A stretch of DNA of 64,000 nt from Cryptomeria japonica. Lineage: Eukaryota > Streptophyta > Pinopsida > Cupressales > Cupressaceae. The position numbers and the translations under genes were made by a program. The stretch is taken from NCBI RefSeq assembly GCF_030272615.1, contig NC_081406.1, positions 116,159,783 through 116,223,782 on the forward strand, in the 5' to 3' direction. Position 1 is the stretch's first letter, and the number at the start of each line of letters is the position of its first letter. The notes under the pieces were generated by a model. The model was not told where the DNA came from. It saw only the letters and a list, made by a program, of their open reading frames with translations, and made no database searches. This document shows, in pieces, positions 12,031 to 23,975 of the stretch.

Positions 12031-14838
12031 TGTAATGGTGAAAAAGGTGAATGATGGAGAGATCAAGAGGAAAGATTTTCTTCCCTTCGAGGAGAGATGA
12101 AGGTTTCACTGTGGATTTCCCTTCAAACGCTTTATCCACATTACATTTAAAAGAGCGAGGAAATTCAATAGATCCAATCTCTTAGGGAAGAGATTGAATA
12201 CTAAATGAACTAATAATGAGATAGAAATGACAAGCTAACCCCTCTTTTAGAATGGAAAATGATTGAATTATGTGTTGTAAGACTAAGTGTAAAACTAGCA
12301 AAGAAATGATTATAACTTGAGATAGAAGCATGAGATGAAGCTATGCACCTGGATCTGGCTATAATATATTGAGATGAAGCTGCCTTGGGAATTTGAGGAA
12401 AAGTTGTCGAGATCATGTTGAAAGTGCACACGGTCCTCTGAAAAATCCGCGAAACAAAAAGGGCTTTTCTGCCTCTGCAAATGAAGTCTAAATCTGCAAA
12501 CACAGTTGTGCACCTGCAACCTACACACAGAAAAGAGAGGAAAGGGGATTGGGATTGGGGGTTTGCCTTCAGATCAAACCCCAGTTTTGGAATTAACCAA
12601 ATGATGAAAGAAAGTGTACTTGCAAGTAAATGTAAATGAAAGACTGAAATGTAATTCACCTCAAGGGAGGTTGTAGATAGAATGTAGGTAGATTTTCTTG
12701 TATTGAATTGAATGTTGAAAGGGATCTCCTCTTCAATGGTTGAGTCCTTGACTTGAATGCAACACCTAGCCTTGAAGAGAGATTTGAGAATGCTCAATGC
12801 TAGAAAGGAATGCTTGAACTTATTGTGTGGGAGAAAAAGTGACACTAAGCAAACATGCCCTAATCTCACTTTCAACCACACACTTGTGGAATACGAAAGA
12901 GCCTAGAGGTATCACACAATTGGCTACTTCTTTTTGTGGAAGAGAGAGCCACGGGCTACCTATTAGGATTCGATTCCTATTCCTTTGTTGCAATTGAAAG
13001 ATAAAATGATGCAAGTTCAATCCCTAACCCCAAAGTGCAAGTATGAACTAATAACAAGATTACAGAATTGAACTTAAATGATGGAAAGTTGTAAACACAA
13101 GGACAAGACAAGAATGCAAATGCGTACCCAGAGTTAAAATCTGACTGAAAATGTTCGGGACGGGGGCGCGGGCACCACTGTCTTGATTCTACCCCTGAAA
13201 CTGCTCCGGAAACTGGTATTTTGCAAAGCTGTCAAAAATGCTGAAAACTGCTGTCAGGAGGACCAGGGCGCCCAGCGCCCCTGTCTTGGCAGGACCAGGG
13301 CGCCCCACGCCCCTGTCCTAGTCTTTTTCTCTGAGATTTGGTGTGAAGTTCGGTCTCCGTCTGCTTCTTCCGGATCTGTAACTTGCGGCGTCGTCCGAAT
13401 TCCGAAACCTGCACTTATATCTGAAAAGGTGTTTGGGCGGCTATATAGGGTTTTGCCTTAGTCAAACCCCCGCTTCGGTGATTTCCACCTCCACGAATAG
13501 CCAAGTTGTATTGTAAAATGTATTGTGTGTGCAGACCTAGTGTGTGTGCAAGGTCCTTAAATGCAAGAAAGCAAACTAGAGCAACCTAGAAAGTAAACCC
13601 TGATTGCTTGTAAATGATAATGTGAATGCTCTAAATCAAGATGCAAAGTGATCTAAAGCATGAATAAAGGATATATTGAAGCTTATGCAAAGACATGAAA
13701 ACAACATGAAATCATACCCAACCCTCAAGGGAGGAGTACAAGCCAATCTTCAGTCGGTAATCTCCTATTGTTCTTCAATGTCTTCAAAGCCCTAAATGGA
13801 TGAATGAAATTGATAAATGCTTGATAGAAGGATGTTGAATTTTGTTGAAGTCCTCAAAGATCTGCTCTTTTGCTGCCTAGAAGGTCCCTCCAAGCCAAAA
13901 ATCGGATCCTTTCAAATGAAGAAAGAGAGCTCTTATATATGAAACCCTAGGTCTTAATTTCGACTTTAGGCCGACTTAGAGATTGAATCTCCCACCAATT
14001 TCTTGGGGTTAAGCCTTATTTTATGATTGGATCGCGCTCCTAAAATTTCGGGAAAAATGTCCGGGACCATGTTGCACTCCGGGCGCCATGGTCCCGACAA
14101 CTTTTCACCAAATTTTCAGGACTGTCGGATATGATGATTTTAGAGAGAATCCCGAAGTTACAGGTGATTTCGAGATGTTTTGACCCCCGAAATCAAGCCC
14201 CCAAGTTCAAAATAAGACCTAATTAGGGTTTTTGATTAAATGATGTATTGGAGGAATAAAATGAAAAGGGCACACTTTAATGAAAGGGCCCAACTTTATG
14301 ATGTAGGAAATGATAAAATAGGACCTTAGACCTAATTAATTTAAATAATTAAGTGCTAAAGGGGAAATGCAATGCAAAATACAAAATGCGCCAAGGCGGG
14401 TGCTAAACTAGGTGTGAAATTGTACCACCCTTGCAAGTGCGTACAATTTACGATGCTAGACTTATGCCCACCTTATCTCTTATCCAACTTATGCAAATGG
14501 GTGGGCAAATGTGACTTATATACTCGTCAATTAGGGTTGATTGACTGATTTTTTGTCATAGGCCGACACGGGGAAAGTTTTCCCACTTTATGCAAAGTCC
14601 AATGCAAAGATAGGACAAAGGGAGCCCCAATATAGGGCAAGGACAAGGGTGCCACGCCCCTATCCTGCCCTTGTCTTAGGATAGGAAGCAAGTTCAGGCA
14701 GTGCAGAGGGCAGAAAAAGTGCAGTTTCCGGGGATGAGAAAGTCTCGGGTCTCTGATCAGACTTGGGGATTCAATTTGCCAATGTGAAGACCAAAATGTG
14801 GTCACAAATTGCAAGGGTCACAATTTTATAACACTACA
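12031..14838 (-). repeat. 3' LTR of LARD A (long form)
   Basis: 2808 bp. Its outer parts match the other LTR (20216-21386), but 12824-14465 is absent there. That extra piece is framed by the 6-mer ACTTAT at 12818-12823 and 14460-14465. It contains GC-rich phrases such as 'ccagggcgccc' that also characterise this LTR family. Short frames inside the LTR are not genes. Confidence 0.85.
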
Positions 14839-14853
14839 TTTAGTCTCCACTTT
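14839..14853 (-). other. Polypurine tract of LARD A
   Basis: On the minus strand AAAGTGGAGACTAAA lies directly before the LTR start TGTAGTG. LARD B has the equivalent AAAGTGAAGGATAAA in the same place. Confidence 0.7.
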
Positions 14854-15633
14854 AACGGGAGTATAAGTGTATGCCAATATTGTCGGTAAAGTAGAAGGAA
14901 ACAAGATTGAAAGACTTCTAGCATGTCAAGGAGGCAAGATGCACCAAGCCCCTAGTAGACTAAGGATCTTACGACATCGATTGACAAAGTAAAAGGGAGG
15001 ATCAAGAAGGGAAAACCATGACTGCAAGTAGCAAGGTTCCCCTCAATATGAGTCATGAAAAGAAAAGATATTAAAATTATGAAGAAAAGCCAAGTTAACT
15101 AACTAACTTTAAGTATCAAGAAGGAAAATATGAGTGGAGTGTATGCCCCCATGTTAAAAATATCGTGCACACCTTATTGGGAGAGATTGCTTTAAGGTAG
15201 GATACACTCAAGAGAGATAGAAGAGAGGGAGAACGTTATTGCAAGGATTTAGCCCCTAGGCGAGGAATAAACCCAAGGATAATGAACACAAAACATGAGG
15301 TAGTTTTTCTTTCCTCGGGGTCAGTATGTTGTATGATAACTCATGTATATCATATATGTATGTACATATAATAATCATCATTCCCCAAGGAAAGGACACT
15401 ACCTTGGAAGAAAGGGAATAGAGGATGTCTTTCGAGTCAACATGAAAAGAGACCAAAGGAGATCTCAATGCTTTGCATCATCCTCAAGTAGACCTTAAGG
15501 GAAAAATAGAAGAAAAAGGATACACATAGAAGAATAGTCACAAAGAGCAAGAGATGAGAGAGGGAGAAGATCTACAGTGCTAATATTGCTAATCTAGCAT
15601 GACATCCGCCTCCCGATCTTATTGATCACTATT
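14854..15633 (-). other. Non-coding 3' interior of LARD A
   Basis: About 780 bp between the polypurine tract and the protease-like frame. It is A/G-rich on the plus strand with no coding motif. This is where an autonomous gypsy element would carry pol; nothing of pol remains. Confidence 0.6.
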
Positions 15634-17034
15634 TCAGGAAGGTGAGCAACATGCCAGAGGAGCGACATTGAGCACAACAGATGGAGCTAACACAAGATCC
15701 AAACAAGGACTATGTTGATCATGGGCTAAATCCCTTTGTTCGATTCTAGGAGCTAGGATTAGGGTTTTTGAAAATTCAATTGATAAATGTTTGTCCACAT
15801 CAACATACTCATAATCACTATCAGAAGAATTAGGAGTTGTATTGCCATCATGAACAACATTTTCACTCATTTCTTCATCAAGATTTATAGAAAGAGGATC
15901 ACGAACACAAATAGGAGTAAAACCATCACATGTTTTGTGCAACTTATGATTTGGAGATGTAGGTTCAACATCTTTCTTAGGATAAAAGGGAATCTTATTA
16001 ACTGTTGGAGTCTTGGGAGATTGAATGGTTTGAGAAATAAATTCACAAGCTCGAGCATGATGCCTTCGTTGGTGGTCTCTTGCACAACGATTTCATCGAG
16101 TCTTAGTGGAAGATTGATAAGGAGGAGGAATATTTATGAAAGGAGGAACAATCTCCTCTTTGATAGTTGAAGGTTTCGATTGAGGTCTTTTAGGTTGGAC
16201 AAGAGGAGAGGCAGGCCTTTTCTCTCTATAAGAGAAAGGATGTGGAACTACGCCATATAAAGGAGGAATATTAGGTGTAGGAAGAAGACCAGGTCCATCA
16301 CGAGGAGGTGGTATAGGTTTAACCTTAAGAGGAATGTTGTTGGTCTTGTTAGGAGAAGGCATAGATACATCCATAGGAATAGGTTGAGGAAGATTAGTCC
16401 TATCTGTTAGGGAAAGGATTTCATCTTCAAGAAGGATGGGAATGTCAATTGTTGGGGATCTAGGTTGACTTAAGGATAAGATCACATCTTTCTTTCGCTT
16501 TTGATAAGATTGGAAAAGAGAATCGCTCCTTTGTGGAAGAGATTGAAATTGCTTAGGCCAAAAGAGATCAATAGGAACACCTGGGCTTCTTTCGGATGGT
16601 CGAAATAAGTTGTGGTTAACAATTATGATTTCTCCATTGTGGGGAAATTTCAAACACTTATGAATTGGAGAAGCAATAGCCTTCATGGAAGATAGCCAAG
16701 GGTAGCCCAACTTCACACGAAATTTCTCAAAAGAAAGAATGATAACAAAGTTGGCATCCATAGATTTAGTGTGAACTTCAATAGGAAGGGTGATAGAACC
16801 AATGGTAAGACAAGAGAAGCCATCACATAACTTCACAAGAACATTAGTGTCATCATAGATCGGTTTATGCAATCGTAAAGTGAAAAGATACTCCGTAGTG
16901 ATGACATTAATCATGAAAGAGGGATCAACAAGAGCACCACGGCAAGGTATGTCTTTAGCCTTCGCAATTATGTATAAAGGTCCATCAGGTTCTCTAATGG
17001 TCTCACTAGGGTCAAACGTGTTACATGGATCCAT
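15634..17034 (-). pseudogene. LARD A protease-like protein, with a proline-rich tail
   Basis: Frame from 17034 down. A retropepsin-like domain has GALVDPSFMINVI at about residues 34-46, in place of the usual ALVDTGASVNI, so the catalytic D is kept but TG is replaced by PS. Next come 'LCDGFSCLTIGSITLPIEV' and 'VKLGYPWLSSMKAI.SPIHKCLKF', the standard '[23 protein letters not shown]' ending of plant Tat/Ogre-like gypsy proteases. A long P/S-rich linker follows (KPIPPPRDGPGLLP...), ending near 16093. Frameshifted continuations run to 15634 with an acidic 'DSDYEYVD' stretch. In the family the protease cleaves Gag-Pol; here DPS suggests loss of activity. Confidence 0.75.
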
Positions 17035-17190
17035 AGGTGTCTCTTGTTTCTATACCATGTTCACCAAATTCGAAGTTGTGATAGTAAGATCAAAAGGAGA
17101 GAAAGAGGTATGTTCAGTCTCAATCACGTTAGAGGTATGAGAAGGCAAAGGATCAGGAAAAATCTTAAGATTTTGATTACGAGGAGGTAC

Positions 17191-19072
17191 TCATTTATTT
17201 CCCTTATCATTCACACCTGCCCCAGATATATTATTATTATCAATCAAATCTTGAATCTTACTTTTCAATGCAAAACATTTCTTAGTATCATGACCAAGAT
17301 GATGATGAAATTGACAAAAGGAATTGCTATCAAAATAAGAAGATGCAAGCTTAGATGGGTCAACTGGTTTGATAGGAGGAAGTTTGATAACATTTCTTTG
17401 TAACAACTAAGACATAATATTATGTAAAGATTCATTCGAAGGAGTAAATTGTCTCTCTTTTAAAGAATTTAGAAATAGGAGGCACACCTGTTGTAGCATT
17501 CACATTGTTGTTGTTGATTGTATCATTGAACTTGATGAAATTTTTTGTTGGTTTGAACTTCACAAATGGTTGTTGAACACTCTCCTTCTTATCACTCGGA
17601 GCCATAGGAGTAGATTTCTCTATTTGACCCACAGCCAGTTGATAATTGTGGAGTGTTGCGCACAACTGCAGAAAGGAGGTAAACTCAAACAAAAGAAGCT
17701 TTTCCCTAATATATTTTTGCAAATTAGAAATGAAAATTCTTTGAATATCATTATCAGGTACAGGAAAAGAAATTTGAGAACACAAATGCTTATGTCTACC
17801 AATGAAATCAGTCACTTTTTCTTTAACACCTTGTTTACAATGCATTAAATCAGCCAAAGTGGTTGTAGGACCAATGTTGTTTTGAAATTGTTGAATGAAA
17901 GCATTTGATAATTGTTGAAAAGAAGTGATAGAATAAGAAGTCAAAGAGCAATACCATTGTAAAGCCTTGTCTCTTAATGTTCTTGTAAACAGTTTTGCAA
18001 GCAATCTTCGATCATAAGAAAAATCAGTACACAAGGTTTGAAATGTTTTAACATGTGTAGAGGATCACCTTTTCCATTATAAAGTTCCAATTAAGGGACC
18101 TCAACATTCTTAGGCTGAACAACTTTAACAATATCAAGAGAAAGTGGGCTCGCAACATCAAATGTGGGCACACTAAACTTGGATTGACTCATGGAAGCAA
18201 TTTGTTGTTGTAAGGAAGATAGTTTGAGCAAGATTGTTAGTGGTCACTTCGGTAGAAGAATTGATGTTAGACATGGTTGATTGAGAAGGTGGTGTGATGT
18301 TATTGAAGGAAGGAATTGATTGAGAATAAGGTGGTGGGACATTATGATTAGTAGGAAAAGGTGATGATTGAGTAGGAAAAGGGACACTTAAAGTAGGAAT
18401 AAAATTGTTGAATGAATTGCTCCCTTGTGTCACATTGATTGGTTGACAGATAATAGGAATACTCATGGAAGACATAGGTAAAGATGGAGGATAAAATGAA
18501 GAAGAGGGATTTCCCCCATGACCAATGGTTGTAGGAATGAAATTTTGAGTTGATGTAGCCATGATGTTTGAAGTGAAAGTAGGAATACTATCCATTGGAG
18601 TAGTCAAAGGAATAGAAGAATTGATTTGATTTGAAGGTTGTGAATAACCTAAATTCTCAGCGCAACTCTTTATAGGCATGACATTAGAATTAACAATATT
18701 AGCAATGCCACGCAATATATCAATTCCACTCTTATCACTTTGAATCATGCATTTAAGGCCTTCAATTAATGGAAGAGCTTCACTATTAGGGTATTCTTGG
18801 GACATCCATTGTTGAAATTTATCAAATTGATTGTCCAATTTTGAAATTTGATCTATGGAAACTCTAGTCAAAGCTTATTCGTGTTCATCATGAATTTCAT
18901 CAATTGGATAGATAGGGACATGATTAGGATGGAAATAATTAGCATTATCCTCATTAAAGAAGTCACCCAAATTATGCTCCATCTCCTCGGTAATTAAACC
19001 TTGGGAAGCCTTAATTGTAATGCTTCGTCTAATGGGGATAGTGTAGGTAGGACTAATAGTGGTGAAACTCAT
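17191..19072 (-). pseudogene. LARD A Gag (Ty3/gypsy type), decayed
   Basis: ATG at 19072 (MSFTTISPTYTIPI). A TAA at about 18875 interrupts the frame, which then continues in phase through an N/S/P-rich linker. At 18034-17432 is a good Retrotrans_gag domain: 'KLFTRTLRDKALQWYCSL', 'FQQLSNAFIQQFQNNI', 'LADLMHCKQGVKEKVTDFIGRHK'. After a frameshift, 17406-17191 holds a Cys-His motif of the gypsy kind (FCQFHHHLGHDTKKCFALK). Gag builds the virus-like particle. Its presence without pol marks a non-autonomous element. Confidence 0.85.
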
Positions 19073-20196
19073 GCACTAGAAGGATAAATTTGAATTTGAA
19101 TTTTGATTAATAGGAACAAAGTGCACAAAAATTGAATAATGCAAAATTTGAGAAAATAATGATTAAACAATTTGAACTTTGTTGAAAGAAGGAAATGACA
19201 CAATTTCCAAAAACAATTTTATGATAAATGAAAGGAAATTGGAATTTAAAATTAGGGCCAATGGGATACCTCTTAATTTTAGAATTGACAAAACCAAAAA
19301 TTTTAAAATCAAGGTAGATTATAATTAACCACTTATTTTTTAAAAATTTCTTGAAATTTGAAATGTTGAATTGTGAAGGTATTTTTTATTTTAGAGGGAT
19401 AAAAAATTGATAAAATCAGCCAATTTTATGGATTTAAGTTATTAAATATGGTCATAACAGTCTCCCGAAATTTTGGGAAAAAAGTCAGGGAATGTGTTGA
19501 AAGTGTACACGGTCCGACCAACTTTTTTTGAATTTTTGAGCAATGAAAGTTACTATAATTTTAAAGCTAACCCCCCAAAATTGGTGGATTTTACGATCTC
19601 AAGATAGGCGAAATGAAGGTTTGAATGTGAAAATAGGACCCTATTAGGGTTTTGAGAAAAAAGAGGAATTGAATTGAAAATTTGAAAAGGGTCAAACCTA
19701 ATGGATAGGGAGACCTTAAAAAATGTTTATAAAACTGAAGTTGACTGAAATTGATTGAAATTTGCAAAAAATCTAATTAAATTTTTAAAATAGGGTTTTA
19801 GGACCTAACCACTTAATTTTTGAAATTTTGAATTTTGAAAAGAAGGGAAATTAAAAATTTGAATTGCAGGACAAAAGATTAGTCTAAAAATAGTCACAAA
19901 TCTGAAAATTAAATGGGAATTCAATTTTTGCACAATTTCAAGATGATTTTTTGAAAATTAGGGTTTTGACAATTAACCTCTTAATTTTGTGAATTTGATT
20001 TGCAAATTGATGAAGAAATTGAATTTGACAAACACAACAATTTTTAGATCTAAGACAATAACAAGCAATTTTTATACAACACAAGTTCAATTTCAATTTG
20101 AAAAACTAGGGTTTTGAATGAATTGGCCTCTAAGTTTGCAGAAAATTAAACTTGTAAATGAAAAATATGCAATGATTTTCATAATAAAGCATGTAA
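19073..20196 (-). other. Leader region of LARD A
   Basis: About 1.1 kb between the PBS and gag, very AT-rich, with repeated phrases like 'attagggttttgagaaa' and 'taaccacttaatttttg'. The leader of LARD B (29071-30026) has the same texture and phrases. At 19460-19640 it resembles, weakly, the LTR segment 14020-14240. No coding signal. Confidence 0.6.
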
Positions 20197-20212
20197 GACA
20201 TCGGGTTCACCA
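20197..20212 (-). other. Primer-binding site of LARD A
   Basis: Minus strand, three bases inside the 5' LTR: TGGTGAACCCGATGTC. It begins with the TGG that pairs with tRNA CCA ends. I do not assign the tRNA. Confidence 0.65.
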
Positions 20213-20215
20213 AAA

Positions 20216-21386
20216 TGTAATGGTGAAAAAGGTGAATGATGGAGAGATCAAGAGGAAAGTTTTTCTTCCCTCCGAGGAGAGATGAAAGTTTCATTGCATA
20301 TTTTCCTTCAAATATTTTGTCCACGTTACATTTAAAAGGGGGGGAATTCAATAGATCCAATCTCTTGGGGAAGAGATTGAATACTAAATGAACTGATAAT
20401 GAGATAGAAATGACAAGCTAGCCCCTCTTTTAGAATGGAAAATGATTGAATTATGTGTTGTAAGACTAAGTGTAAAAGTAGAAAAGAACTTATTATAACT
20501 CGAGATAGAAGCGTGAGATGAAGCTGTGCACCTGGATCTGGCTATAATATGTTGAGATGAAGCCGCCCTACAAATTTGAGGAAAAGTTGTCAAGACCGTG
20601 CTGAAAGTGCACATGGTCCTCTTAAAAATCCGTGAAATGAAAAAGGGTTTTTCCACCTCTGCAAATGGAGTTTGAATTTGCAAAGATAGTTGTGCACCTG
20701 CAACCTACACACAAAAAAGAGAGGAAAGGGGGTTGGGATTGGGGGTTTGTCTTCGAGTAAAACCTCAGTTTTGGAATTAACCAAATGATGAAAGAAAGTA
20801 CTTGCAAGTAAATGTAAATGGAAGACTGAAATGTAATTCACCTCAAGGGAGGTTGTATATAGAATGTAGGTAGATTTGTTTGTATTGAATTGAATGTTGA
20901 AAGGGATCTCCTCTTCAATGGTTGAATCCTTGACTTGAATGCAACACCTAGCCTTGAAGGGAGACTTGAGAATGATCAATGCTGGAAAGGAATACTTGAA
21001 TGCTTGAACTTATGCCTAGCTTATCACTTATCCAACTTATGCAAATGGGAGGGCGAATGCAAATTATATAACTTTCAATTAGGGTTAATTAATAGATTTT
21101 TCTTCACAGGCCGACACAGGGAAGACTTTCCCGCTTTATGCAAAGTCCAATGAAAAGCTAGGACAGAGGGAGCCCCAAAATAGGGCAAGGATAAGGGAAC
21201 CATGCCCCTATCCTGCTCTTGTCTCAGGACAGGAAGTAGGTTCAGGCAATCTGGAGGGCAGAAAAAGTGCAGTTTTTGAGGATGAGAAAGTCTCGGGTCT
21301 CCGATCAGGCTTGGGGATTCAAATCACCAACGTGAAGACCCTAAAGTGGTCACAAATTGCAAGGGTCGCAATTTTATGACACTACA
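20216..21386 (-). repeat. 5' LTR of LARD A (short form)
   Basis: 1171 bp. Collinear with the long LTR at 12031-14838 except for one gap of about 1642 bp at the ACTTAT junction (about 21008-21013). Confidence 0.88.
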
Positions 21387-22330
21387 ATATATATGCCTAT
21401 AATTTCTAAGCCAAGTGACAATGTATGTAAAGAGTGTCAGGAAGGCAAACAAACAAAAACTAGCTTTAAGTTTAAAGAATATTCTTCAACTAAACCACTG
21501 CAATTAATTTATTAAGATATTTGTGGTCCTACTCAGACAAAAGCCTTGGGTCATGAATGCTACTTTATGTTGTTCATAGATGATTATACCAAAGTGACTT
21601 GGGTTACTTTTCTTGAACACGAGTCATAAGCTTTTAACAGATTCAATTTTTTTAAGAAGATGGTTGAAAAGAATCAGATTTGAAAATTAAGTGTCTAAGA
21701 ACTGATAGAGGTGGAGAGTACACATCTTGAGTTTATTGATTACTGTGAGAAACATGAAATTCAATGACAATTCTCTGCCCCTACAACACCACAACAAAAT
21801 GGTGTAGTAGAAAGGAAGAATAGAGCTATTAATGAGATGACCAAGGCTATTCTACATGATGCTAAACTTCCTAACACATTCTGGAAGGGAGCAGTACATA
21901 CTGCAGTATAAATTATGAATAGAGTTCAGTTGCATATCAACACTAAATATACACCATATGAACTTTGGTATGGTAAGACTGCAAATATTGGTTATTTTAG
22001 TGTGTTTGGTAGTAAGTGTTATATTAAAAGAGATAGTGATAATATAGGTAGTTTTACATCACGTTCTGATGAAGGTATTTTTTGGGGATATTCCACTCAT
22101 AGAAAAACATATAAGTGCTTTAATAAAAGATTAAAGAGAATAATTGAAAGTACTAATGTTAAAGTGGATGATTCTGTGTAGCATGAAATTTCACAAAAAG
22201 AAGTTTGAGTTCTTATCTTCAAAACAATCCCAGGCAGAGAAAGAAAAACTTGACACTTCGGAGCTAGAAAATTCGGAAACACCATCTTAGGTAGAAATTC
22301 CTGAAACTTCATCTCAGACACCAGTTAAAC
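21387..22330 (+). pseudogene. Copia pol, second part: pre-integrase end and integrase
   Basis: Resumes the copia frame after LARD A: 'CKECQEGKQTKTSFK' closes the pre-integrase zinc motif. The integrase core follows: D in 'DICGPTQTKAL' (about 21520), the second D region 'RTDRGGEY' near 21705, and E in 'PQQNGVVERKNRAINEM' (about 21785-21840). Then 'NRVQLHINTKYTPYELWYGK', 'FGSKCYIKRD' and 'DEGIFWGYSTHRKTYKCFN' (to about 22180) are the usual copia linker. In-frame stops at TAA and TAG positions and at least one frameshift disable it. Integrase would join the cDNA to target DNA. Confidence 0.9.
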
Positions 22331-22479
22331 TATCTGAAACATCTGTATTAGAGACACAGGTAAAATCTGTGACTAAGTTGTCCTCTAGGCTGCTATATAA
22401 AAATTGTCGTCAAGATCAAATTATTGGAGATAAAAATGCAGGCATTCAAACTAGAAAAAAGATAGTAAGTGTAACTGAT

Positions 22480-23975
22480 TAGGCAGATCTATGTTTGATA
22501 TCTGAGCTTGAACCAAAGTCCTATCAAGAAGCCAATAAGGATGACTTATGGGTCCAAGCTATGTAAGAAGAACTAAGTCAAATAGAAAAAAAAAATCATG
22601 GGAATTTGTTCCTAAATCTAATAATAAGAACATAATAGGAGTAAAATGGGTTTTCACGAATAAGTTAAATGATCAAGGAAAAGCAGTTAGAAACAAAGCT
22701 AGGCTTGTTTGTAAAGGATCTTCCTAAATAGAAAGAATTGATTATGATGAAACTTTTGCTCCAGTTGCTTGTCTTGAGGCTATCAGAATCTTTCTTACCT
22801 TTTTTGTTTAAAAAAACTACTATTTATCAAATGGATGTCAAGAATGCATTCTTAAATGATGATCTTGAAGAAGAAGTTTATATGGAACAACCTAAATGTT
22901 TTGTATGTGCAAGCAAATAATATTATGTTTACATATTAAGGAAAGCACTTTATGGCTTGAAACAAGCCCCAAGAGCTTGGTATTCCAAGCTAGACAAACA
23001 TCTTCAAGAACAGGGGTTTACAAAAGGTAAAGTTTTTGATTAAGGGTAAACAAGTTTTGAGGAGACCAGAAACCCTGTAGAACAAGTTTTGACGGGACCC
23101 AAAACCCTTGTAAAAAAGGTAAAGTTGACAACAATCTTTACTATAAATTTAAAAGTGATAGTGTCCTTGTGGTTGTGGTATACGTTGATGATATCATATT
23201 TGGTAGCAATGATCATGAAATGCATTCATAATTTCCTAAAATTATGACCTCTCAATTTGAAGTGTCAATGTTAGGAGAACTTAATTTCTTCTTGGGATTA
23301 CAAGTCAATCAGTCACCAAAAAGAATTTTTATATCACAAACCAAATATGCTAAAGAAATGCTTAAAAAGTTTCAAATGGAAGACTGCAAACCAGTTAGTA
23401 CTCCATTGGAAACCAGTTGCAAGTTAAAATAGGAAGTGGATCAACCTAATGTGGATCACACTCTATATAGATCCATGATAGGCAGCTTGTTATATCTAGC
23501 TGCAACCAGACTTGATATAATGCAATCTGTATGTCTTGTATCAAGATTTCAATCATCACCTAAATAGTCACTTGAATGTTGTCAAACGTATTTTGAAATA
23601 CATTTCAGGAACACTTGATTATGATCTTTGGTATCCCAGACATGATGATTTTACTTTGATTGCATATTTTGATGCTGACTGAGTAGGTTGTTTGGATGAA
23701 AAAAAAGTACTTTTGGAGGTGCCTTCTTCCTTGGAGACTGATTGGTTGCTTGACATAGTAAAAAGAAAGACTCGGTTGCTTTGTCAACAACTAAGGCATA
23801 ATATATTGCAATAAACACTTGTTGTAATCAAGTAATTTGGATGGTACAGGCTCTAAAGGATATTCAAATTCATGTTTTGAAACCAATGTCTATTCTTTGT
23901 GATAATACCAGCACTATTAATATCTCAAAGAATCTTTTTTAGCACTCTAGAACCAAGCATATTGATATATGGTAA
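22480..23975 (+). pseudogene. Copia pol, third part: reverse transcriptase and start of RNase H
   Basis: RT blocks in order: a decayed 'GVKWVFTNK' region (about 22635), 'TIYQMDVKNAFLNDDLEEEVYMEQP' (22822-22893), '[22 protein letters not shown]' (22939-23005), the catalytic YVDD (23180-23191), and 'FFLGLQVNQSPKRIFISQTKYAKEML' (about 23287-23363). Then 'DHTLYRSMIGSLLYLAATRLDI' begins the RNase H connection, with 'AYFDAD' near 23666, 'LCDNTSTINISKN' near 23905 and 'RTKHIDI' near 23952. The frame is cut at LARD B and resumes at 50648. A ~90-bp insertion disrupts RT at about 23030-23118. Confidence 0.9.

Larger units (their letters stand above)
12031..21386 (-). mobile_element. LARD A: non-autonomous Ty3/gypsy-type element inserted in the copia pol
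   Basis: On the plus strand both LTRs read TGTAATGGTGAAAA...ACTACA, but genes, PBS and PPT show that the element runs on the minus strand. Next to the right LTR is a PBS-like TGGTGAACCCGATGTC, and next to the left LTR a polypurine AAAGTGGAGACTAAA (both minus strand). It encodes Gag and a protease-like protein but no reverse transcriptase, RNase H or integrase, so it would need a helper. Flanking 5-mers are AGAAA and ATATA, a degenerate duplication. Dropping one copy restores a continuous copia frame across the junction. Its LTRs are clearly related to those of LARD B. Confidence 0.88.

Noticed and set aside
12210-13020. Minus-strand frames of up to 223 codons
   Set aside because: They lie inside the LARD A LTR and are matched by shorter, differently framed ones in the other LTR (20384-20979).
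15787-17403. Plus-strand frames of 86-127 codons across LARD A
   Set aside because: Shadows of the minus-strand gag and protease frames.
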